From Candidatus Parcubacteria bacterium (GTDB lineage: Bacteria; Patescibacteriota; Minisyncoccia; Minisyncoccales; Staskawiczbacteraceae), in contig JAIFWS010000027.1 of assembly GCA_019658985.1 (NCBI GenBank), positions 1-20,002 on the forward strand: 20,002 bases of DNA, written 5' to 3'. Numbering within the stretch: the stretch's first letter is position 1; every line of letters starts with the position of its first letter. The notes beneath the pieces were generated by a model. It was not told where the DNA came from. It saw nothing but the letters and a program-made list of their open reading frames with translations, and ran no database searches. Of this stretch, positions 14,710-20,002 are shown one piece after another. The translations under genes were made by a program, and so were the position numbers.

Positions 14710-15072
14710 TCAAAACGCGGTCAGAGCCTGTTGCTCTTCCTTCATGATCTTGAAGAACTTGTCGAGCTTGATGATCTCGAACACCTCGTGGATCTGCGGG
14801 TCAAGATTGCAGAGGATGAGCTTGCCCTGGACTTTATCCAGCCTTGCTTGAAGAGCTATCAGCTTGCCGCTGCACGCCGAGCTGTAGTACTCAACGTTGC
14901 CGAAGTTCAGCAGGATCTTCCGCCGACCGTCTTCATCGACCAGGCTAAACAGTTGCTCACCGATGGTCTGAATCAACTGCTCGTCGAAAATCTTGCGATC
15001 GACGAAGTTGACGACGGTCACGTCGCCGATCTCCTCGACCTCCAGGCGCCGTCTTCTGGGGGGACTGGACAT
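14710..15072 (-). CDS. STAS-domain anti-anti-sigma factor-like protein, probably acquired
   Basis: This encodes 120 residues from the ATG at 15072, preceded by a strong Shine-Dalgarno GGGAGG at 4-nt spacing (15082-15077). A longer frame to 15141 would start inside the groEL terminator and is rejected. The fold is a STAS domain: 'GDVTVVNFVDRKI', 'IGEQLFSLVDEDGRRKILLNF', then 'NVEYYSSACSGKL' with S64/S65 at the position phosphorylated in SpoIIAA, and 'GKLILCNLDPQIHEVFEI' in the last half. Such proteins release sigma factors or gate stress complexes by partner switching. No kinase or sigma partner is encoded in the window. The wording closely recalls planctomycete STAS proteins, and third positions are mostly G/C, unlike every neighbour. 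It sits alone between two terminators. Confidence 0.9.
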   Translation of the reverse strand: MSSPPRRRRLEVEEIGDVTVVNFVDRKIFDEQLIQTIGEQLFSLVDEDGRRKILLNFGNVEYYSSACSGKLIALQARLDKVQGKLILCNLDPQIHEVFEIIKLDKFFKIMKEEQQALTAF

Positions 15073-15112
15073 GATGCCTCCCGCGGTTGTGGGACACGAA
15101 ACGACTGGCTCC

Positions 15113-15141
15113 AGCATAACTAAAAATCCCTTGCGATACAA
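15113..15141 (-). promoter_or_regulatory. Possible weak promoter for the STAS gene
   Basis: On the minus strand TTGTAT (15141-15136) and TATGCT (15118-15113) are 17 nt apart and overlap the groEL terminator. The STAS gene needs its own promoter if that terminator works, and these are the best-spaced boxes in the 50 nt available. Both match consensus only in part. Confidence 0.3.
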
Positions 15142-15150
15142 GGGATTTTT
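15122..15150 (-). terminator. Intrinsic terminator after groEL
   Basis: An 11-bp perfect stem (AAAAATCCCTT / AAGGGATTTTT) with a 7-nt loop ends in a U tract on the minus strand, 15 nt after the groEL stop codon. Being A/U-flanked on both sides it could also act in the other direction. Confidence 0.88.
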
Positions 15151-15165
15151 ATCTTGAAATATTTT

Positions 15166-16803
15166 TTAATAATCCTCGCCCATCATCGGCGGCATGCCTC
15201 CTGGCATTCCTGGCCGCGCGTTCTCATCCTTTTTAGGTAATTCAGAAATTACCGCTTCCGTAGTCAAAAGCATCGAAGAAGCCGACACGGCGTTTTCCAG
15301 CGCAGTCCTGATTACCTTGGTCGGATCCACCACTCCCGCCTTGATCAGATCCTCATACTGCATCGTTGCGGCATTAAACCCGAATTCTCCGCTTCCCTCT
15401 TTTACTTTTTGCACGGCAACAGCTCCGTCAATTCCGGCATTCTGCGAAATCTGGCGGATTGGCTCTTCTAGGGCCCGTTTTAAAATTGTAATTCCGGTTT
15501 GCTCGTCGCCTTCGAGTTTAATATTTTCCAAAGCAGTCAAAGCCCGAAGTAACGCAACTCCGCCGCCCGGTACAATTCCTTCCTCAACTGCGGCACGCGT
15601 AGCGTGCAAAGCATCTTCCAATTTATGCTGTTTGGCTTTTTGCTCCACTTCGGTAGCGGCTCCCACTTTTATGACTCCTACGCCGCCGGCTAACTTGGCC
15701 AGACGTTCCTGGAGTTTTTCTTTTTCAAAACCCGAGGTGGCGTTTTCCATTTCGCGGCGGATCACCGCAACCCGCTGATCGATGACTGCTTTATCACCTC
15801 TACCTTCAACAATAATTGTTTTTTCCTTTGAAGCTATGATTTTCCGCGCGCCTCCCAGCATTTCCAGTTCTACTGTTTCCAACTTCATACCTTTTTCTTC
15901 AGAAATAACCTGCCCGCCGGTCACAATGGCAATATCTTCCAATAATTGTTTCTTGCTGTCGCCAAATCCCGGGGATTTTATTGCCAAAGCAGTGAACGCC
16001 CCGCGCAACCGGTTTACGATCAACGTCGTCAGCGCATCGCCTTCGACATCATCCGCGATGATCACCAATTCTTTTTTCCCGGTTTTAATTATTTTTTCCA
16101 GCAACGGCAGGATTTCAGCCAATATGCCGATTTTCTTATCCGTAATTAAAATATAGGGGCCTTCTAGGACTGCTTCCATTTTTTCGGGATTGGAAACCAT
16201 GTACGGCGAGATATACCCGCGGTCAAACTGCAAACCCTTCACCATTTCTTTGGAAAGACCGAATGTTTTCGATTCTTCAACGGTAATTACGCCATCGTTG
16301 CCGACTTCCTGCATCACCTCGGCAATCAAATCCCCCATTTCCTTATCTTGCGCGGAAATCGTGGCAACCTGCGAAATTTCTTCGCGGGAATTGATTTTCT
16401 TGGACATTTCTTTTAAGTAAGCAACCACTGCGTCTTTCCCTTTTACAATTCCCTTACGGAGCGCCAATGGATTTGCCCCGGCGGCCACGTTCTTCAATCC
16501 TTCAGTGGCGATAGCCTGGGTCAATACGACTGAAGCCGTTGTCCCGTCTCCGGCGGCATCGTTGGTTTTTTCAGCCACTTCTTTAATAATCTGGGCACCG
16601 ATATTTTCCATCGCATCTTCCAATTCAATCTCTTTGGCAATAGAAACTCCATCATTAGTAATGGTTGGCGGACCAAACGGTGAACCCAAAACAACATTGC
16701 GTCCCTTCGGACCCATCGTCACTTTCACCGCGTTGGCAACCTTGTCTAAACCCTGCTTTAAGATTTTGCGCGCGTCTTCTTTATAAATTATTTTTTTTGG
16801 CAT
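15166..16803 (-). CDS. groEL: Chaperonin GroEL (Hsp60)
   Basis: This encodes 545 residues, full length. Conserved landmarks include 'KVTMGPKGRNVVL' and 'TITNDGVSIAKEIELED' near the start, the ATP-binding 'GDGTTASVVLTQAI' (about 86-99), 'AIKSPGFGDSKKQLLEDIA' (about 275-293), 'VEEGIVPGGGVALLRA' (about 400-415) and a Gly/Met tail 'GMPGGMPPMMGEDY'. It forms the double-ring folding chamber with GroES in the cytoplasm. It follows groES after 77 nt, a gap filled mostly by a palindromic repeat. The purine-rich GAGAAAGAAAG before the ATG is a weak ribosome-binding candidate. Nothing is truncated, and all nucleotide-binding residues that I can place are present. Confidence 0.98.
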   Translation of the reverse strand: MPKKIIYKEDARKILKQGLDKVANAVKVTMGPKGRNVVLGSPFGPPTITNDGVSIAKEIELEDAMENIGAQIIKEVAEKTNDAAGDGTTASVVLTQAIATEGLKNVAAGANPLALRKGIVKGKDAVVAYLKEMSKKINSREEISQVATISAQDKEMGDLIAEVMQEVGNDGVITVEESKTFGLSKEMVKGLQFDRGYISPYMVSNPEKMEAVLEGPYILITDKKIGILAEILPLLEKIIKTGKKELVIIADDVEGDALTTLIVNRLRGAFTALAIKSPGFGDSKKQLLEDIAIVTGGQVISEEKGMKLETVELEMLGGARKIIASKEKTIIVEGRGDKAVIDQRVAVIRREMENATSGFEKEKLQERLAKLAGGVGVIKVGAATEVEQKAKQHKLEDALHATRAAVEEGIVPGGGVALLRALTALENIKLEGDEQTGITILKRALEEPIRQISQNAGIDGAVAVQKVKEGSGEFGFNAATMQYEDLIKAGVVDPTKVIRTALENAVSASSMLLTTEAVISELPKKDENARPGMPGGMPPMMGEDY

Positions 16804-16816
16804 AATCTTTCTTTCT

Positions 16817-16875
16817 CGTCATTGCGAGGCCGCAGCCGTGGCAATCTAGATTGCTTCGCTACGCTCGCAATGACG
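16817..16875. repeat. Palindromic repeat between groES and groEL
   Basis: A 59-nt element has perfect 12-bp terminal inverted repeats, CGTCATTGCGAG and CTCGCAATGACG. Inside it lies a 14-nt palindrome GCAATCTAGATTGC (16841-16854). It resembles the dispersed CGTCATTGCGAG... palindromes found in many bacterial genomes. It ends 13 nt before the groEL start codon, so its RNA hairpin would form within the groES-groEL message. No T tract follows, so it is not an evident terminator. Confidence 0.82.
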
Positions 16876-16880
16876 ACTGG

Positions 16881-17171
16881 TTATTCAATAACTGCTAAAA
16901 TGTCGCCCTCAGATGCAATCAAGTAATCTTTGTTATTAAATTTAATCTCCGCCGGGCCGTATTTAGTAAATAGCACCTTGTCTCCCGCTTTCACCGAAAC
17001 CGGCACGATTTTCCCGTCATCGGTTTTCCTGCCCGGCCCTACGGCGATTACCGTTCCCTGTTCCGGTTTTTCTTTTTGGGCATTATCGGGCAGAAAAATA
17101 CCACTCTCGGTTTTTTCGCTGGATTTTTGCGCTTCGATTACAACGTGATCTGAAAGTGGCTTGATATTCAT
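16881..17171 (-). CDS. groES: Co-chaperonin GroES (Hsp10)
   Basis: This encodes 96 residues, the standard length. It has 'MNIKPLSDHVVIEAQKSSEKTESGIFLPDNAQKEKPEQG' with the mobile loop that contacts GroEL at about 17-32 ('EKTESGIFLPDNA'), followed by 'GTVIAVGPGRKTDDG' and 'GDKVLFTKYGPAEIKFNNKDYLIASEGDILAVIE'. It caps the GroEL ring during folding. It is first in the groES-groEL operon, about 29 nt after the predicted transcription start, with an A/T-rich leader lacking a Shine-Dalgarno. There is no CIRCE element (TTAGCACTC inverted repeat) in the leader, so HrcA control is not supported. Confidence 0.97.
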   Translation of the reverse strand: MNIKPLSDHVVIEAQKSSEKTESGIFLPDNAQKEKPEQGTVIAVGPGRKTDDGKIVPVSVKAGDKVLFTKYGPAEIKFNNKDYLIASEGDILAVIE

Positions 17172-17206
17172 GTAATTTTTTATTCTTAATTTAGTTTTGA
17201 TACTAC

Positions 17207-17235
17207 AATGTAAGAAATTCCACAGCTATTGTCAA
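17207..17235 (-). promoter_or_regulatory. Sigma70-type promoter of groES-groEL
   Basis: On the minus strand TTGACA (17235-17230), a perfect -35 box, is followed after 17 nt by TACATT (17212-17207). The transcript would start near 17200, leaving about 29 nt before groES. No heat-shock sigma32-like boxes or CIRCE are visible. Confidence 0.8.
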
Positions 17236-17249
17236 GATTCCGGATAAAT

Positions 17250-17278
17250 AAAAATGGCTACTCGACGGCAGAGTAGCC
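17250..17278 (-). terminator. Intrinsic terminator of the small transcription unit upstream of groES
   Basis: On the minus strand GGCTACTC pairs perfectly with GAGTAGCC across a 7-nt loop, followed by ATTTTTATTT. It cannot belong to uvrA, which has its own terminator 95 nt earlier, so it probably ends the short transcript starting near 17345. Confidence 0.82.
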
Positions 17279-17345
17279 ACAGGGCGACCACTAATGGGTT
17301 CTTTGGCTCCGCGACGCGCGGCCCATGCGTGTTCTAGCCATATCC
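17256..17345 (-). ncRNA. Candidate small RNA (or tiny mRNA) of about 90 nt
   Basis: The stretch between a TATAAT box (17357-17352) and a strong terminator is G+C-rich in an A+T-rich intergenic region. It can fold: ATGGG pairs with CCCAT around an inner hairpin CCGCG-CGT-CGCGG, followed by the terminator stem. This suggests a structured small RNA. It also holds a 16-codon frame (17291-17341) for a basic peptide, MARTRMGRASRSQRTH, whose ATG is almost at the predicted transcript start. The sequence does not show which product matters. I do not recognise it as a known RNA family; it lacks tRNA, tmRNA, SRP and 6S hallmarks. Confidence 0.45.
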
Positions 17346-17351
17346 TATCTT

Positions 17352-17357
17352 ATTATA
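17352..17357 (-). promoter_or_regulatory. -10 box (TATAAT) of the candidate small transcript
   Basis: A perfect TATAAT lies 12 nt upstream of a possible start site in an A/T-rich stretch. At 17-nt spacing the -35 position reads a poor GCTTTT-like sequence, so the promoter is supported by the -10 box and by its position between two terminators. Confidence 0.5.
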
Positions 17358-17372
17358 CAATTTTATCAATAG

Positions 17373-17404
17373 AAAAAAGCGTCTATCTCCCCAAGAATAG
17401 CCGC
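17373..17404 (-). terminator. Intrinsic terminator after uvrA
   Basis: On the minus strand GCG(G)CTAT pairs with ATAG(A)CGC with one G/A mismatch and a 10-nt loop, followed by TTTTTT. It begins 43 nt after the uvrA stop codon. A second perfect palindrome ATCCGAAA-C-TTTCGGAT at 17409-17425 lies just upstream but has no T tract. Confidence 0.7.
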
Positions 17405-17447
17405 TCTCATCCGAAACTTTCGGATCAATTGTAACGCATGCGGTTAT

Positions 17448-19607
17448 TTAGCTCTTTTTCAAATATTTTCCTGTGTAACTCTTTTTATTCTTCATAATTT
17501 CCGCCGGATTGCCTTCTGCGATAACCTGTCCGCCGCCCGCTCCGCCTTCCGGGCCCATATCAATAATATGGTCAACGCTGCCGATAAAATCCGTATTATG
17601 TTCGATCGTCAAAACGGTATTGCCGCGGTCCACCAAATTGCGCAAGACGGTAATTAATTTTTTAATATCTTCAAAATGCAGACCGGTGGTCGGCTCGTCC
17701 AAAATGTATAAGGTATTTCCGGTGCCCCGCCGCGAAAGTTCAGTAGCTAATTTTATTCTTTGCGCTTCCCCGCCGGACAATGACGTCGCAGCCTGGCCCA
17801 ATTCAACATATGACAAACCGACCTCTTTCAACGTTTTCATTTTATCGGCTACACCCGGAATATTTTTGAAAAAATCCAACGCTTCTTCGATCGTCATTTT
17901 CAAAATTTCAGCGATATTTTTATCCTTGTAGGTAATTTCCAACACTTCTTTGCTATAACGCTTGCCCTGGCATTCTTCGCATTCAACATAGATATCCGGC
18001 AAGAAATGCATTTCTACCCGCTTGGTTCCCTGGCCTTCGCACGATTCGCATCGGCCGCCTTTTACGTTAAAGCTAAAACGCCCCGAAGAATAGCCGCGGA
18101 TCCTGGCTTCCTTGGTTTCAGTGAATAAATCCCTAATGAATGAAAATGCGCCTGTGTATGTCGCTGGATTTGACCGTGGCGTCCTGCCAATCGGCGATTG
18201 GTCTACCAGTACCACTTTATTGATATTTTCGGTTCCGACAATTTCTGAGTGTAACCCCGGCTCGTCTTTGGCGCGATAAAATTCTTTAAGCAAAGCACGT
18301 GCCAAAATATCATTGACCAGCGAAGATTTTCCCGAACCCGAAACTCCCGTCACGCAAATAAATTTAGCCAAAGGAAACGTCACATCAACGTTTTTTAAAT
18401 TGTGCTCAGCAGCACCTTTTACAGTCAAATACTTTTGATTTTTGATTTGTAATTTTGATTTTTGAGCTTTGATTTTTGAATTCGCCCCGTCCCAAACCTT
18501 CAGTCTTCCCGACAAGTATTTCCCAGTTAAACTCTGGGATTTTAAAATTTGGGCTGGCGTGCCTTCAAACACCACTTTTCCGCCATGCTTCCCCGCGCCG
18601 GGCCCGATATCAATAATCCAATCCGAAGCCAACATGGTTTGATTATCGTGTTCAACGACTATTACCGTATTCCCCAAGTCGCGCAGCTGCAATAATGTAT
18701 CTATTAATCTATGCTGGTCACGGGCGTGCAAACCAATCGACGGTTCATCTAAAATATATAACACGCCGGATAATTTTGATCCGATCTGCGTCGCCAAACG
18801 GATTCTCTGTTCTTCCCCGCCAGCCAATGTCATGGCTTTGCGGTCTAAATTCAAATATCCAAGGCCCACATCCACCAAAAATTGGATGCGGTCTAAAATT
18901 TCCTTGGTAATCGGTTGGCTGATTTTGGTATCATTTACTCCCAGATTCTTTACCAGTTTGGTGAAAAATTCTTTCAGCTCATCAACCGGCATATTTACGA
19001 TCTGGTCAATCGATTTATCATCAACCGTCACGGCCAGCACTTCGGGCTTTAATCGTTTGCCTAAACACTTCGGGCATTGCTTGACCACCATGTACTGGTC
19101 GATTTCCGTGCGGGTCCATTCTGAATCCGTCTGATGGTATCGGCGTTCTAAATTCTGCACCACGCCTTCAAAATCATCCCCGCTGCGCCCTTCCGAAGCT
19201 TTATGCGAAGGAGGGTCGCCGTATAAAATAATATCCAACACTTTCTCCGGCAAGTCTTTTACCGGCACATCCAAAGAAAACTTGTGCTTTTTGGCAATTT
19301 CTGAAAGTTTGAAAAAGTAATATCCCTGGCGGCCCACTTTATGCGAAGCCCGGGCCCATGGAAAAATCGCACCTTGCGCAATCGTTAAATTTTTATTGGG
19401 AATACAAAGTTCTCCGGACACTTCCAGTTTCTCTCCAAGTCCTGTACATTCCGTGCAGGCGCCATAGGGATTATTAAAGGAAAAAGTCCGCGGTTCGAGC
19501 TCCGGCAAAGAAATTCCGCAATCCTCGCAGGCAAAATGCTCGGAGAAAATCATGTCCTCGTCTTTTGATTTGTGTTTTATGCTGACCACCACGATTCCCT
19601 TTCCCAT
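17448..19607 (-). CDS. uvrA: UvrA excinuclease subunit A, C-terminal 719 residues (downstream of frameshift)
   Basis: This is most of UvrA, the DNA-damage sensor of nucleotide excision repair. It includes zinc module 'CEDCGISLPELEPRTFSFNNPYGACTECTGLG', the domain-I signature 'LAGGEEQRIRLATQIG' with Walker B 'VLYILDEPSIGLHARD', and domain-II Walker A 'GVSGSGKSS'. It also has zinc finger 'CESCEGQGTKRVEMHFLPDIYVECEEC', signature 'LSGGEAQRIKLATEL' and Walker B 'LYILDEPTTGLH'. All motifs from here to the C terminus are intact. The ATG at 19607 is internal to the family alignment; the same frame reads upstream as 'TALKM', which is UvrA sequence, so the true gene continues in the upstream part. Before domain II an insert 'KIKAQKSKLQIKNQK' is encoded by an A+T-rich repeat. 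Confidence 0.95.
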   Translation of the reverse strand: MGKGIVVVSIKHKSKDEDMIFSEHFACEDCGISLPELEPRTFSFNNPYGACTECTGLGEKLEVSGELCIPNKNLTIAQGAIFPWARASHKVGRQGYYFFKLSEIAKKHKFSLDVPVKDLPEKVLDIILYGDPPSHKASEGRSGDDFEGVVQNLERRYHQTDSEWTRTEIDQYMVVKQCPKCLGKRLKPEVLAVTVDDKSIDQIVNMPVDELKEFFTKLVKNLGVNDTKISQPITKEILDRIQFLVDVGLGYLNLDRKAMTLAGGEEQRIRLATQIGSKLSGVLYILDEPSIGLHARDQHRLIDTLLQLRDLGNTVIVVEHDNQTMLASDWIIDIGPGAGKHGGKVVFEGTPAQILKSQSLTGKYLSGRLKVWDGANSKIKAQKSKLQIKNQKYLTVKGAAEHNLKNVDVTFPLAKFICVTGVSGSGKSSLVNDILARALLKEFYRAKDEPGLHSEIVGTENINKVVLVDQSPIGRTPRSNPATYTGAFSFIRDLFTETKEARIRGYSSGRFSFNVKGGRCESCEGQGTKRVEMHFLPDIYVECEECQGKRYSKEVLEITYKDKNIAEILKMTIEEALDFFKNIPGVADKMKTLKEVGLSYVELGQAATSLSGGEAQRIKLATELSRRGTGNTLYILDEPTTGLHFEDIKKLITVLRNLVDRGNTVLTIEHNTDFIGSVDHIIDMGPEGGAGGGQVIAEGNPAEIMKNKKSYTGKYLKKS
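18433..18483. repeat. A+T-rich simple repeat inside uvrA
   Basis: About five imperfect copies of TTTTGATTT(TT) (on the plus strand) run in tandem within the coding sequence. In frame they encode a basic low-complexity insert at the hinge between the first ABC half and the second. Related AAAATCAAAAATC-type repeats occur in candidate-phyla and other genomes, where they tolerate insertion into linkers. The flanking UvrA motifs are undisturbed. Confidence 0.65.
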
Positions 19608-19609
19608 TT

Positions 19610-20002
19610 TCAGCGCGGTTTTTTTTCTAAAACTAACCTATCAACCACTGCATCAATCGTGTGTTTTTTCGTTTTCTCCAAAGGCTTTTGAAGGGCTTCT
19701 TCAATCAAATAGACATCTTTATCAATTCTCACCCTCACAAAACCCGCGCGCTGGATTTCTTGCAGCACCGCTATGTGCTCACCTTTTTTGCCGCGGACGA
19801 CCGGACCCAAAATCCCGATTTCTGATCCGCTTTTAATTTTCATCACCTGGTCAACAATCTGGTCAACGGTTTGCTTCGAAATTAATTTACCACAATTTGG
19901 GCAATGGGGTTTTCCAATCCGGGCATATAATAATCGCAAATAATCATAAATTTCGGTAATCGTTCCTACGGTTGAACGCGGGTTATGGACCGCTTTTCCT
20001 TC
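19610..20002 (-). CDS. uvrA: UvrA, upstream part (partial at window edge, ends at frameshift)
   Basis: 131 codons of UvrA read in from the right edge, starting 'EGKAVHNPRSTVGTITEIYDYLRLLYARIGKPHCPNCG', which is the segment after Walker A in domain I. It ends 'VVDRLVLEKKPR' at a TGA. The N-terminal Walker A motif is outside the window. In relatives 'DRLVLEK' is followed by about 10 residues and then 'TALKxGKG'; here the TALKM-GKG sequence comes at once but in another frame. The junction lies on a run of eight A residues (minus strand), where a ninth A or a -1 slip would join the frames. The first ATG in this piece (19939) is internal to UvrA and not a true start. Confidence 0.93.
   Translation of the reverse strand, partial: EGKAVHNPRSTVGTITEIYDYLRLLYARIGKPHCPNCGKLISKQTVDQIVDQVMKIKSGSEIGILGPVVRGKKGEHIAVLQEIQRAGFVRVRIDKDVYLIEEALQKPLEKTKKHTIDAVVDRLVLEKKPR

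Noticed and set aside
15073..15141. N-terminal extension of the STAS protein
   Set aside because: The start lies within the groEL terminator and the true start has a strong Shine-Dalgarno at 15077-15082.
15194..15778. 194-residue plus-strand frame opposite groEL
   Set aside because: groEL is full length with all motifs on the minus strand; the plus frame shows no recognisable domain and comes from codon bias.
17172..17235. CIRCE or sigma32-type heat-shock element before groES
   Set aside because: Neither TTAGCACTC-type inverted repeats nor sigma32 boxes are visible.
17409..17425. Perfect palindrome ATCCGAAA-C-TTTCGGAT considered as the uvrA terminator
   Set aside because: No T tract follows on either strand; the hairpin at 17373-17404 with TTTTTT is the better candidate.

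Overview
The window is a coding-dense stretch in which every convincing gene lies on the minus strand. It probably comes from a candidate-phyla-radiation bacterium (Patescibacteria, Parcubacteria-like). This rests on small tightly packed genes, a near absence of Shine-Dalgarno sequences, a 1327-residue surface protein of beta-strand repeats with Gly- and Pro-rich linkers, a DUF2779 nuclease, a response regulator with an extended loop after its phospho-acceptor, and short palindromic repeats between genes. TGA is a normal stop codon throughout (several ATGA stop/start overlaps), so this is not a TGA=Gly lineage. The taxonomic call is inference from gene style, not from a marker tree.

Layout in transcription order (right to left). 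uvrA enters from the right edge without its N terminus and is frameshifted at 19.6 kb; it ends at an intrinsic terminator near 17.39 kb. A tiny, apparently independent transcription unit follows (TATAAT box, about 90 nt, strong terminator). Next is a good sigma70-type promoter driving groES and groEL, with a palindromic repeat between the two genes, and a terminator after groEL. A small GC-rich STAS-domain gene (anti-anti-sigma type) sits alone between the groEL terminator and its own 12-bp-stem terminator. Its codon use and strong Shine-Dalgarno differ from its surroundings and it looks imported.

From a promoter at 14.61-14.64 kb runs a long same-strand series with small gaps: zf-TFIIB zinc-ribbon protein, LemA, the giant surface protein, a histidine kinase (frame-broken), its response regulator, HtpX protease, DUF5680 protein, UppP (undecaprenyl-diphosphatase), tRNA-Ser(GGA), cytidine deaminase, VOC protein, exonuclease III and a tandem-Nudix hydrolase. 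The first six look like a cell-envelope surveillance and remodelling module, since LemA and HtpX are known to co-occur. UppP links to cell-wall lipid-carrier recycling. The following genes are nucleotide or DNA housekeeping and sanitation.

A three-hairpin repeat region separates this from the last group: a GH13 alpha-amylase-like enzyme, a membrane-anchored unknown, a small HEPN-like protein with an RNxxxH motif, and a Cas4-like/DUF2779 nuclease that runs off the left edge. The last two are a plausible but unproven defence or nucleic-acid-processing pair.

Three conserved genes (UvrA, histidine kinase, GH13) each lack a short conserved segment, in two cases with loss of frame. This is either real decay or an assembly problem and should be settled first.
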